Part shown: in pieces, positions 8,933 through 19,125 of the stretch
Layout: the number at the start of each line of letters is the position of its first letter
Numbering within the stretch: position 1 is the first letter of the stretch
Source of the DNA: Paramacrobiotus richtersi
Taxonomy: Eukaryota; Tardigrada; Eutardigrada; Parachela; Macrobiotidae
DNA: 22,541 nt
Assembly: GCA_034698045.1 (NCBI GenBank)
Contig: JAQGAU010000937.1
Coordinates: 1-22,541, forward strand
Reading direction: 5' to 3'
Made by a program: the position numbers and the translations under genes
Notes under the pieces: generated by a model
Told to the model about the DNA's origin: nothing
The model's database searches: none
The model's input: only the letters and a program-made list of their open reading frames with translations

Positions 8933-9982
8933 CACAAAATGTGTTCGTTGCTCTGCAAAGTTATCGACCCAAAGGTCAGTATATGATTTAGCATACCACG
9001 ATTAGTGAATATAATATTCACAAAAGCATTATGCGTGGTTGACGATTCTTGTGCAGCCGCATTCTGACCAGCCATTAACGCGCAAGTGTAATTACGAAAC
9101 ATAGAATGGAGCTCTAAATACATTTTTGGTGATAATTTGATACGTTTTTCTAATAATTTGATGAACTAGGTATAAAAGGATTGTGTATTTTCAGAGAATG
9201 TGTCACTCGAGTTAATCCCACGGAAAAAGTCTGCGTCCATTGACATTACAGTCCCATTCGTTACAGCTTAACGAAAATGGAATGGTCCTTAGACTTTCAA
9301 AAGACGATGGAATTTTCGGATTTCGTCGAATTAATGATTTCGCATGTTTTTGTTAACTAATGTATGATATTTCGTATATGTACACAAATCCTGTAGAATG
9401 TACAAAAATAATGTAGCCGTGCGGCCTACGGCGCCTGGCCGTTGTGATAACTTTTTTGAATTCAGCGTCCGTTATTGTTGTTAGATTGTGATGACAACTG
9501 GTCCGGACGCATGGTAAAGTTTTTCTGATCGAAACTATTGGAATTAAGTATTAACCAACGCACCATTGTGTAGGTCCCGATAAGATATGGCGGAAAACGA
9601 GAGTATTCTTAGGGTTTGCTTATATGTTTGTGTTCAACGCTCGAGTTACGTTTTATAATATAAAAAAATGCGTAGCATTCCGATAACAAAGCGTATTCAA
9701 TTTTCTGCTGCCAAACGAAGCGGTCGCGGATCATTATTACACGCTTTAGATCTTTAATTTCTTTACCCGCTGTCAGGATTACGCTATCAACTATCAACAT
9801 GTTTGACGTTTTTTATGCAAAATAAAAGTTGTACCAGATAACCGAATAACAAAAAAACATCGCGCAGTTCTTAGACAACCATACGCTTACACACTTCTCA
9901 GCACGTCAAATAAAAACACCCCTACCAACTCACATGTAACAGAACACAATAAAATTTGTACCAGATAACCGAAAAAACAACG
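8933..9982. other. Non-coding interior of the candidate element, 3' side of the gene
   Basis: About 1 kb between the left repeat arm and the stop codon of the NTPase/nuclease gene. No convincing coding frame. It holds an 18-nt exact direct repeat (TTGTACCAGATAACCGAA at 9829-9846 and 9956-9973); the second copy ends ten bases before the gene's stop codon. Confidence 0.5.
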
Positions 9983-11876
9983 TTATTTCCGCGCGTCTTT
10001 GCACACCCATGATACTCCGTACATGGTGATCTTGTCGAGAACGCCCTTGCTCCATGACGAAATGTTTGATCCAAAGTTTACCCATGACCGAAAGGGGAGC
10101 AGTGCGCTCGCGTCCTGCACTGACGAGATTTTGAACTTTTGAAGTCGTGATATCGGGACTAGGAACACTATTTTGAACTCCCATGGGACTTCAAGCCACG
10201 TGCCAGGTCCTACAAAAAGACAACAGAGGCTTAATTTTTAGAACAAAAGTTATTTTCCACGACCTTGCACAGACAACAAGTCGTCCATACTAACCATTAA
10301 GCCACTGCTGAGTTGCCGCCGGCTCCAGGTGTTTCATAATCTCCACAAATGTATCACGAAAATTCTGTAGTTTCAGTGAATGACTTGTTTGTATTGTTAC
10401 TTGAATAAACGTAACAATCTGTGCGCCAAAATCCACATGAACTGAATCAAAGCCGGCATTATTTGGATTCTCAGGTTTCAGCCAGATGCTGTCCGGCAAA
10501 TCTGGCAAAGCCAGTACGGTGCCCAACACTGAAGCGAGGGATGGTGTGAATTCCAGAAACGAGTCTCCATGGAATCCAGCCGTTAAATCGTCGCACAGTT
10601 CGTCATATTCGTAAAAGGTTGTGGCAATGTACGTTTTTGGTGGATTATGAACCTTAATAGCATTCAGGGCGTGATTTCCCCTGCATTGAACAACCTCTTG
10701 TTCAAGATAAATATCCATTCCTCCTTCCATGCGTAGCTCTAAATACAGTTGAAACACGCCGCCATCCACAGAGCCAGAAGGAAGAAATGCTTGCTTGAAT
10801 TTCAGTAATATATCAGTACGGTTTTTTTGCCGCAGGAGCTTCCCAAGTCCTGAACACACAAGCGTACGATATGGGCATTCGTTTCCGATTTGCTGGATTG
10901 ATGATAACCGATCGCATGTAGTTGGATCTGTGTCGACGGGTCTGCTGAACAATACATGTTCGAGATGTAGCTTCGGCATCGCTTCATACAGAACTAATTT
11001 GCAGGATCCACCTCCGTAGTGAAACCGTTGTTTAATCCAGGCAACGACATCGTCCATATTTGGCAGATGCATCGGGCTACCCGCTGCTGAATGTTTGATT
11101 CCTTCGATAACGGTTTTTAAGCAATTGTCGCACTGCACAGCTCCCAAATATTCCGGTAGTTCCCATGGCGGGAGAAGTTCACGTGTGAAGTCTCTGTCTT
11201 GGAGAAATCGTCCAAATGTACCGCCCGTGGTTGAGACGATCATTGGGGCCGTAGGGTCGTGGATTTCTCGCGCGGTTCTTACGGAGGTCAGCACTCCGTC
11301 AATATCGTTTTCTCTTACGCCGTCCAGGAAGATAACTGGTTCATTGCTTGATATCAAGCAGAACGTAACAACTTTCTTTAGTTCCGCTGTTGTGGCCACC
11401 TGACAAAAGAACTTCCTGCCTTTCGTGAACAACACGATATATTTGGATTTTCCAGGAACTAGCCTGATCCATATCACCGTGTTCTCGGGCCGAATCAAAC
11501 ACAAAACTCGGATAAAAAGGTACGTCGATTTTCCAATCCCGGCTCCGCCAAACAAGTGTAGGATTTTGTCGATCTTTTTCTGAAGGATTTTGCTCTGTCG
11601 TTCGACGACGCTTTCGGAGATGAAAACGTTTCTGACGTAGAACCTTAAGCTTTCAGAGGCACCGTTCGAGGAAAATCCGGCGTGTTCGTAAGCCGCTATA
11701 GGTATGGTAACAATTTGCTGGCAGTTTTTGTGGCAGCCGCACGATGGCATCATTGCTTTCATAGAGATTAGATCGAAGTCCTCTTGCTTATTCCACTCGA
11801 TTTCTTCGTTCCACTCAAAGCCAAGTGACACCAGCTCTCGTCTTATTCTGTCCAGCGTTCTTTGTTTATCGTTCAT
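9983..11876 (-). CDS. Crinkler/RHS-type P-loop NTPase fused to a PD-(D/E)xK-like nuclease domain
   Basis: Two coding exons on the minus strand (11876-10295 and 10209-9983) join in phase across an 85-nt GT...AG intron, giving about 602 residues with no interruption. Residue numbers are from the ATG at 11876 (MNDKQRTL). Residues 46-52 hold CGCHKNC, a possible zinc ligand cluster. GGAGIGKST at 110-118 is a Walker A loop, VIFLDG near 181-186 a Walker B strand, and IVSTTG near 213 a sensor-1-like strand. The C-terminal part carries the signature of the restriction-endonuclease fold in these proteins: NNAGFDSV near 472 with an acidic residue, then FIQVTIQTSH near 490, then WEFKIVFLVP in the second exon. 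Proteins of this class act as secreted or intracellular effectors, or as selfish-element enzymes, in diverse eukaryotes. Nothing here shows which. No signal peptide is visible. An STAND-type ATPase is a less likely alternative. Confidence 0.75.
10210..10294 (-). other. Intron of the NTPase/nuclease gene
   Basis: Reading on the minus strand, donor AATG/GTTAGTATGG and acceptor CTTTTTGTAG/GACC bound an 85-nt intron. Unspliced, the frame ends at TAG two codons into the intron. Spliced, it continues 74 residues through a family-typical WEFKIVFLVP segment to TAA at 9983-9985. The gene therefore has host-type introns and is nuclear, not a recent bacterial insert. Confidence 0.75.
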
Positions 11877-11903
11877 TCTAACAAAGGTCCACGACAGCTG
11901 AAT

Positions 11904-11960
11904 CTGCAGCAAAAATCAAAATTATGCATTCAGTCAACTGTAAAACCAGCTCAGGATTAC
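11904..11960 (-). other. Probable 5'UTR intron of the NTPase/nuclease gene
   Basis: On the minus strand, CCATCAG/GTAATCC and TTTTTGCTGCAG/ATTC would form a 57-nt intron placing the first coding exon 27 nt upstream of the ATG at 11876. The frame upstream of that ATG has no earlier ATG and meets a stop in the upstream exon, supporting MNDKQ as the start. The ATG has A at -3. Confidence 0.45.
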
Positions 11961-12365
11961 CTGATGGTAGACGAGATATCAACGTTCAAAAATAATCGAA
12001 AGTATTTTCATTCCTTGGGTCCTCGAAAAAATGGCTTCGCACAGCATGAGGACGCTGGCAGTGCTGGTGAATTTAATTAAGCTACAATTATCCCGCTCAT
12101 GGCATAAGCACGCCCCTAAGCACGCCCATGGACGCGCATGCACCTGCACATGCGCATGTTCATAAATTTTGCTCTGACATCAAATTAAAATTTGCGCATG
12201 TACCGTGGTTTGTCCATAATTTGTTGTCCATAATCCGTAGTTGTGTTCGAGCTTCGGTTGCGAAAACATGGTGGACAGCTAATTCTTGTATTTAATTGAA
12301 TGCTGTTAATTCCGCGCAAATGTAAAGACTACAATGTGAATTGTATCAAGTCAATAATGAAAAGT

Positions 12366-12688
12366 CGGCATTGTTCGACTGGCTTCTTCAACCAAATGGA
12401 TTACCGTAGTATTACAAATTAGTGTATCCTGGCTTATATTCATTCTGCACAATTTTCACCATTCGTTTTCATTACTGTATGTTACTGTTACTTTTCTTGC
12501 TTGCGAAATGTTTTGAATTTGATGTGGATAAAGCTTTATGCTACCTTCCTGTCCGCCCACTGCCCAGGAAACTGACAGGAATGCAGCGGAATTTTACGTG
12601 AGCGTGCGCATAACACATATTCAAAATTTCAAATATTATATGGGTAATGGGTACTATTACAGGTTTTCGAATCATGGAGCTTCTGCAC
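12366..12688 (-). repeat. Right arm of long inverted repeat
   Basis: Reverse complement of the left arm at 8490-8932. It is the shorter arm, missing the left arm's internal block of about 110 nt. It lies about 490 bp upstream of the NTPase/nuclease start codon, so the gene reads from the right arm towards the left arm. Confidence 0.8.
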
Positions 12689-13265
12689 ACTTATACTATC
12701 TGCACACACGTACTGTATACTTTCGTACAATAATAATATAGCAAGAACTCTTCGAAACCTAACCTACGCTGCTTAATGCATCATTATGCATGAGTTAGTA
12801 AGGTTGTGTCGGAATCTCGTTCAGAACCGTCGCCATAGTCGAGCAACCCACATTTAAATTCACATTCTTCTTTCTGGCGTGTACCTTTTAGCTTTAGCAA
12901 CCATTTCCGACCGTGAGCGGTTATCCGAAAACCGGTACAAGTAGCGGTAGGTCAGCGATTCAACACAGCGATTCGATCTGCCAAGAAACTCATAAAGAAA
13001 ACAACTACAAAGATTCTAGTTGAAATTATTCAGAACAATGAGGAACATGATTCATAATAACGTGTCCATCAGGTCATGCATCCAGAATTTGTCTCTTCGT
13101 GAAAATACAAAGCACACATTGCTAATACAGATGAGAATCATGAGAAGCAATGAAATTATGTACAAAGTGTCTATCGTTAATTTTACACATGGTCTTTCAT
13201 CAGCGACAGGTACAAAACTGCTGACAAGGGGAAGAAATCTCCGGAGCGATCATAGCGGGTGAGAT

Positions 13266-13289
13266 CCACATCCGGCCGGCCGGATGTGG
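13266..13289. repeat. Perfect 24-nt palindrome rich in GGCC
   Basis: CCACATCCGGCC followed directly by GGCCGGATGTGG: a 12-bp perfect inverted repeat with no loop. It is GC-rich in otherwise AT-rich DNA. A related half-palindrome (TGCCGGCCGGATGCGG) follows 20 nt later inside a second inverted repeat. Confidence 0.9.
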
Positions 13290-13294
13290 CTCGT

Positions 13295-13337
13295 CGTTTA
13301 TTGTATGTGTGCCGGCCGGATGCGGCTACAATAAACG
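13295..13337. repeat. Inverted repeat with 11-bp arms enclosing a GCCGGCCGG core
   Basis: CGTTTATTGTA (13295-13305) pairs with TACAATAAACG (13327-13337) around a 21-nt loop. The loop itself contains GCCGGCCGGATGCGGC, similar to the neighbouring 24-nt palindrome. This gives two consecutive potential cruciforms with a shared core. Confidence 0.85.
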
Positions 13338-14969
13338 AAATCCCTTCGCTCCTGTTCGGACCACGACTCCAGATCTCAACCCTTGTAGTTACCCTGTGCA
13401 TTACAAGACAGTAATATAATAATTGGGGTTAACCGGCGGATTCAGTTTCATGCGAGATGAAAGATGTACCGCTACGGATGGGAAAGAAGAAGGCGATGCA
13501 CAGCCGGCAAGTGCGTTTGTGGGTGAAGTTGCCACGGAGCACGGATATACTCCGTATTGTGCACTCTGGTACTTGTGTAAATATGCAGCAGATTAGAATC
13601 CCACATTTCAGTAAAGCTTCTTTACGAAGATTTTTGCAGGTGATCTGACGAGAACATCACGTTTGATATTATTCTGCAACACTTGTACATCAATACGTAG
13701 TACTGCAAGACGACGTGGGACTGAACTTCGATCATGCTTGCACAGGATGACGAACACTGAAGTGATGAATAGATGTTTCTAGAGTTTTTTAGCTTCCAGG
13801 TTTACAGTACAAATTACTTGAGAAGTTTTCTTGGTGGCCAGTACGTCTAATTGTACGTTGTATTCCATGTGATAGCTCTTCCGTTCTTTAGATGATGTCA
13901 AGACGGTTTCGATTTACTGTACATTTTATGCTTATGACATATATAAAGTCTTCCTTATATATAAATCTGTACAGACCGAATTCGAATGAACTATGAACGC
14001 AGACGCGGTGCGGAGAACACCATCCCTCGGGGGATATTCGCACAGATATGGGAGCTACATCAATGAATTCTCCTAAATGAAAGAAGCACATAGCGACTTT
14101 TTTTATGCAACCACTACAAATGGGGAAAAATTATGAATTTTCAGAGTTATTAATACGTAAGTTAGCTTGGAATAGCCGTCTACGAGCGATGGTGCAGAAG
14201 ATTACGAAAAAGGGTTTTGGCTACTGTACTGAAAGCACACAACTAAACCGAAGATGGCTCCCGTAATGGTGTAATTTAGCTGTTCCCTTCCTACTCACAA
14301 AAATAATAAAATCCACAAAACTCTGGTTCTTTTCCATTCGTGTAGTAGAACAGTAACACTTCTATATCCGCGAACTGACGCGCCTTGCCAAGGCTGAGCT
14401 AAACCGAAAAAAAATCCGGTCAAGGTAGAATAATAGTGCTTAATAAGATAAACTAAGATAAAATATTCTCAGCAGGTAACACCGTAACAAGTTACCAAAC
14501 AGAATCAGTGAAGAACTTTGGCAGCAAGGAATTTCCTATGTTTTTGTTGCACAGAACGCTACTGCGACACGTTCTTCTTGTAGACCATGATCTAGCTATA
14601 AGGATTCCAACATGCCATATTACAAAGTGTCCTGCTGCTGCACGGGATTGTAGTTAATAAGGATGACGGCGGGGGTTTAGAAGCTTTGGAGAATTATGAA
14701 ACGGATCGAAATTTTTATGGATATAATATACAAAAGCTACGTTGCGTTGCACTATGGGCAACTGGCGGGTTATCAGTTAGGAATGGCGTTATGGATACAC
14801 AATTAAAAGGTCATGAGCGAGATATCGCTGCGTTGTGGTGGCCAAGGGGCGCATATTTGCTGTTACCCTACAGCAGCCGAAGGCGAAGGCAAAACCAGCA
14901 GGTACGCGGTGAATAAAGCTGTCACGTCCGAATTATTTCACAGATGAGTAGTTTTGTTGTACGTTGCAG

Positions 14970-15091
14970 CCGCACTCGGACCGAATGTTGAGCTCATACC
15001 ACACCGACCGAGCGGAAGCAGCCAGAAACCAAAAGGAAGCACTCATCAGGCGTACGAAGATTTCATGAAGGAAGTGCAAGGGTTCTTGTGA
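14970..15091 (+). CDS. Possible terminal exon of an unassigned gene
   Basis: After a TTGCAG acceptor a 40-codon frame runs to TGA 15089-15091. It encodes a basic, Ser/Gln-rich stretch (HRPSGSSQKPKGS) and ends with the amphipathic AYEDFMKEVQGFL. Short C-terminal tails of the type YxxFMKExxGLL occur in several RNA-processing proteins, but I cannot name this one. No confident upstream exon was identified between 14600 and 14930. It is convergent with the LRRC23-like gene, which ends 235 bp away on the other strand. Confidence 0.35.
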
Positions 15092-15325
15092 AATGTACGT
15101 GAGCGAAATGTTACAGTCGTAGAACTTCATGTGTTTTGAAATTTGAACCAGGCATTACAGATGTGTACATGTGTCAGCCAATTAAGCCGCATTTTATGAT
15201 TGTGTTTTATAATTTCACGGTCAAAGTTACCGAATATTCTGTGTTCAGTCGAATTAATGAAAGAGCAGTCACAGTAAAAGCGCTTTAAATGAGCAGTGTG
15301 TCGGTCATATAACTGCATACAGTAT

Positions 15326-17649
15326 TTATTCCTCCACATTATCTTCGTTTTCTTTTTCGCCCTCTCCCCAGTATTTCCTTTTAAGATCATCGTCGCTCTC
15401 GTTACCAGCGCCCTTTTCTGACCATTGATATTCCATTTGATCGCCGGTGTTTTCCGGCTCACAGGGCTGCATTTCTGTGTCGTCGTCAGGTTCGACCACG
15501 GTGACCCTTTTCTGTTCCGTGACCATCAAGTCGTCCATGTCAGGAATCTCCGCCGGAGTGATATTGTCAAATAGATCACTGACCGCCATCTTGAGATCGG
15601 TTTCTTCATGATAGAGACTGTCAAGTATAGCAGCATAATACACCAGTCCCGATCGTAGGGTTCGATTTCCTGCTTGTCCAGCACTTTAAGAACTGGAATG
15701 CGGGCAACCATTACCATTCGGTATTCTTGTTCTAGCTGCACGGGATTGTCTGCCGGTAGACGGTACATACATAAATCTCACGCGCAACATTCAAGCAGTA
15801 TAATTTCTCGTACGTACGTAGATACAATATTGCCGGATCTATTTAGCGAAAGCTTTATAATCTTGCGGTTAAGAAAGTGCGGACTTAATTAAAGCATGGT
15901 TATTTAGCTGTTTTTTAAAGTTGTCGGATTTTGAAATTTCAGCGCACAAAACGGGCCTACTTTATTGCACAATAACTGCATAGCCTACCGAGCATAACGA
16001 GCTTTTCCAGCTTGGGTAACACCGACACGCCAACGGCTTCATCTAAGAAGGTGATCAGGTTATTTCTGCAAAAAGAAACACTGAACGCACTTTATGTGCT
16101 ACGCATACACGAATTGTAAAGAGAAAATCGGCTTGCCGCAGATTAACGTATTCCAGTTTTACATTCTTGCGCGAAACCTTGTTACTTCAAGCATTTGGTT
16201 ATCTCGCAGATGCAGAATCCGTAGATTTGGGCAGTTTTCGAAATCTTCGATTTCTCTTATATGGTTTTCCGCCTGTGAGACGTAATCGTTGAACTTCTAA
16301 AGTTCCGGAAGCATGTGAACGGCGTTTTATTGTTGGATTATTTTACCAGATAGAGCTCTTCGAGTAATGGATGTTGTGTTCCGGCGGTGCTTTTTAGTCC
16401 ATTTCCCCGTAGTTCCAGTTTTCTTAGCCATTTTAATTCATGGTCTTTAAATATTTCCAGTGACCGAATTCGGTTAAGTGCATGAAAAGATTTGCACTGA
16501 TTGACTGCGAACGAATTTTGCAGAAGTAACAGAAATTACCAACATTAACTCCACAAGTTTAAAATAAATCAGCCTGATAATTAATTGTAAGTACTACGGT
16601 CTACCTCTGTATGTTTCTATTAGTTAGTCGAAAAGTAGTGCTAACAACAGAGAAGGAAATGCTTATAAATTGAGCAGGCGACATTTAAGCCAATATCACT
16701 TGCTTTTCAATTTTCACTTACAAATCGGTTTTAATTGGTCAGTCGATCGAGGGGTATATGTTTTGTCCAGATCTTTCAGTTTATTGTGGCTTAAATCCAG
16801 ATAACGAACTGATCGGCTTGGAAGAGAGTCCAGGACGCGTAAGCCATTCTTGTAGAGTTTTATTGTGAACATAATTGACGGGATTTTCGGTATTGTAACC
16901 ATTATTGATTTGTGTTGTTTTTCTGCCCTTACTTACTCACCGGAAGTCGGTTCAAGGCTGAAACATCACGAATATAATTTTTACCGAAATCAACACAGCG
17001 GAGATTCCGGAAGTCGCGAATGCTCCAGATGTCAACGAATCGCCTGGAAACTTAGCATTTGTTTTCAATTCGCAATGGTTGTTGCGTAACCGAACTTGCT
17101 TGTAAGGTGCGAAACAGACCGTTCTGACTAAACCCATGTTTGACTCATGGAAAGGTGACGATTTCTTCATCGTATTTTGCAGAGATTTCATTTGCGCGGG
17201 TCCGAGATGGTCTCCGTCGTCGGGCTAAAATAATTAGATAAAGATATGTAGTGATTCAGGAAGAGAATCAGATAGAGTATAACGAATTTGAACGGACTAA
17301 CATAGACGAAACTGCATGTCGTCATAAGTTCATACATGTTACATCGATACAGTCGAAATACGTCGAAGCGGTCGTACCTGATCTGGCATTTCTGCATCGC
17401 TTTCAGAATCGGAAAACTTAGATCCTTCCGCTGTTGAGCTTCCTTATTCTCCAGGTTTTTGGCAATTTTGTCGACATTGTAAGCCAGATCTTTGTGTACG
17501 GATGGATCATCATCCTCTTCCGGTTCGAAGCGTTCTTCGATTTTTTCGAGCATCGTAACTGATTCCGATTTTTCTTCATTTTCATCTTCTGGATCATTGT
17601 CGTCCTCTTGATTTTCCTGATCGAATTCTTCGTCCTCATTATCCAACAT
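15326..17649 (-). CDS. LRRC23: LRRC23-like leucine-rich repeat protein (radial spoke component)
   Basis: LRRC23 is a leucine-rich-repeat protein of axonemal radial spokes in motile cilia and sperm. The minus-strand order matches the family: a very acidic N-terminus (17649-17378), FRNLRCVDFGKNYIRDVSAL (exon 17224-16941), VRYLDLSHNKL (exon ending 16722), LRKLELRGNGLKSTAG (16504-16347), LAENHIREIEDF and LRILHLRDNQ (16272-16137), LPKLEKLVML (16065-15989), then the LRR cap DNPVQLEQEYRM...IPVLKVLDKQE (15749 on) and an acidic tail ending at 15326. Family landmarks ELRGNQLEST, LHLRDNQ, NLRGN and YRxxxVxxxPxLxRLDK are all present. Acidic ends make it longer than the roughly 340 residues usual in vertebrates. 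Frame breaks are needed near 17030, 16170 and 15645, so it is either damaged or carries sequencing indels. Upstream it faces WDR92 divergently. Confidence 0.8.
16066..16136 (-). other. GC-AG intron in the LRRC23-like gene
   Basis: The exon encoding LEYVNLR ends CTGCG/GCAAGC and the next begins TTTTTGCAG/AAATAAC, joining in phase as NLRNNLITFL, which matches the family NLRGNMVANL. The donor dinucleotide is therefore GC with an otherwise good GCAAG context, a rare but known U2-type class. The intron is 71 nt. Confidence 0.6.
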
Positions 17650-18294
17650 AGTTGAAACGTCCGCATTATCGTCCCAACGTGCAAACTTGGCAGACCGATA
17701 TGTGAATATTTAACTCCGACTCACATCTGCCGCACCGAACTCCTGGCAACTTTTGTACCACGTGGGCACATATGTATGAGCATGCATAAAATTAACAATA
17801 ATGAAGTACTTAATCGTAACAACCTATGTTGTTAGTTCTAAACCACACGCACATTGGCACATACGCTTCGAATTTTGTAAATGAATTGAAAACAGCTAAA
17901 GTCATAAGGACCAAGATGAGTATACAATGGTGATAGTAGCAGGCCGAACAAGCGGCAGATGATTGTATGGGCGTTTATGGCCGTGGGTAAACAAATCGTT
18001 TTGCGAGGTGATTATGCCCAGTTCATGCCCGTTTATATCTGACCGCTGGTATAAATCGGTAGCATACATGACATGCAAAACACCGTCCGCAAAGGAAGGT
18101 ATAAACTGACCAATATACCTCGCAAAGACGGTTTGTTTGCTCAGAGCTATAAACGCTCGTACAAGGCAATTTTCTCGATGAGACACAGGATATGGAAAAA
18201 GAATCACCACTGTCATTCATCTTGTAAGGACGTTGTTTAACGTAGCTTCCATTGTAAAATCGTCCATTTTTACTAAATATATAAAAGTTCAAGG
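17650..18294. promoter_or_regulatory. Divergent intergenic region between LRRC23-like and WDR92
   Basis: About 645 bp separates the two divergent start codons (17649 on the minus strand, 18295 on the plus strand), so it likely contains both promoters. I do not see an unambiguous RFX X-box or TATA element. A minus-strand open frame (17902-18216) here is not supported by any recognisable conservation. Confidence 0.4.
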
Positions 18295-19125
18295 ATGGAT
18301 AAACCTCAGATAATGTTACATCATTACCAGCAGTTGAACTATACGTGCTATGACTGCAAGTGGATTCCATCTAGTCCACGATTTGTTGTTCTGGGTGGTT
18401 TCCCACGGGGAACTGGCTGCATTGACATCTTTGAAATGTCCGTATCCGAAGTCAAGCATATCAAGCAGGTAATGTGCAAGTGGTTTTTTACTGTCGTGAA
18501 CGAATATTGCGCTTGCAACTGCAATTTAACACGCTCAGTAAATGTATTTATCACTTGATGGTTTTTACTGCCGCAGATCGAAAAAGCGAAGAGTTTTAAG
18601 TGTGGAACATTTGGAGCATCCATGCAAGATATCGCCATTTGGCGACAGGCGATTTTGATGGTCGTCTGTGTGTTTGGTAATACTCAATACGAAATACGTA
18701 AAATCATCAGGCATGGCCTTTGAGATGTGCATGGCTATATGTCGATAGTACCGTAGATCGTAGATCTACTTTAACCTGTTGGTTCAACGTTTAGTTTGGA
18801 AATTATTATATGCAATGCTAACTTGATCTCGCTAGGGCGAATTGGGAAAAAGTTTTCATTTATACTTTTACTATTCTACATGTGTTACCGGTAGTGCCAA
18901 ACAAAACATATTATGTGTTTCTCTATAGTTGTCCAGAATCGAGATTGTTTTTCTTGTCCTGCAGGGGTCTGGAGCAACCCGAACTGCCAGTATACCATAC
19001 ACATGCGCACAAACAGATAATAAATGCAATTGACGGAGTACGTGGGTGGACTGAATGTTGGAACATGGGCGCCGGAGCTTAAGTCACCGGAAGTCGGTGC
19101 AGTGGTTTGCGAGGTTGGTTCAACG
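18295..19125 (+). pseudogene. DNAAF10: WDR92/DNAAF10 (Monad) N-terminal part, WD40 protein
   Basis: WDR92 is a cytoplasmic WD40 cofactor of the R2TP/prefoldin-like co-chaperone system used in preassembling axonemal dynein arms. Exon 18295-18468 begins at ATG (context AAGGATGG): MDKPQI...LNYTCYDCKWIPSSPRFV...GTGCIDIFE, matching the family start KPQI...FNYTVFDCKWVP. Exon 18577-18676: IEKAKSFKCGTFGAS then, one base out of frame, HLATGDFDGRLCVW. Exon from 18965: GLEQPELPVYHTHAHKQIIN AIDGV, then, after another shift, GGLNVG.WAPEL and VTGSR. Introns are 108 and 288 nt with proper GT...AG sites and phases. The remaining roughly four WD repeats are missing before IFT140 begins near 19437. Three frame shifts within about 450 coding bases and the missing C-terminal half make this look like a decayed or broken copy. 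Family call strong. Confidence 0.85.

Larger units (their letters stand above)
8490..12688. mobile_element. Candidate mobile element: inverted repeats flanking a CRN/RHS-type NTPase-nuclease gene
   Basis: Imperfect inverted repeats of about 330 alignable bases (8490-8932 and 12366-12688) enclose about 3.4 kb whose only convincing gene is the minus-strand NTPase/endonuclease at 9983-11876. Eukaryotic Crinkler/RHS-class proteins with this domain pair have been proposed in the literature to derive from transposon-encoded enzymes, so a repeat-bounded copy is meaningful. I could not identify a target-site duplication, and the outer ends are fuzzy. A host inverted duplication that happens to flank the gene is the alternative. 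Confidence 0.5.
12689..14969. other. About 2.3 kb without a supported gene
   Basis: Several short open frames occur on both strands, none with conservation I recognise. A frame at 14686-14916 (76 codons, containing QLKGHERDIAALWW) is vaguely WD-repeat-like but has no structural repeats to support it. The notable content is the palindrome cluster at 13266-13337. Confidence 0.45.

Noticed and set aside
8679-9005. 108-codon plus-strand frame in the left repeat arm
   Set aside because: The equivalent frame is not preserved in the right arm, and the composition is not protein-like.
11877-11912. Extension of the NTPase/nuclease frame upstream of MNDKQ
   Set aside because: It has no ATG and crosses a probable splice acceptor; it is more likely 5'UTR.
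17188-17377. C-terminal extension of the acidic LRRC23 N-terminal frame
   Set aside because: It reads through a good donor (ATCAG/GTACGA) into an intron; the downstream exon resumes at 17224.
17902-18216. 104-codon minus-strand frame between LRRC23 and WDR92
   Set aside because: No conservation recognised, and it lies in a likely shared promoter region.
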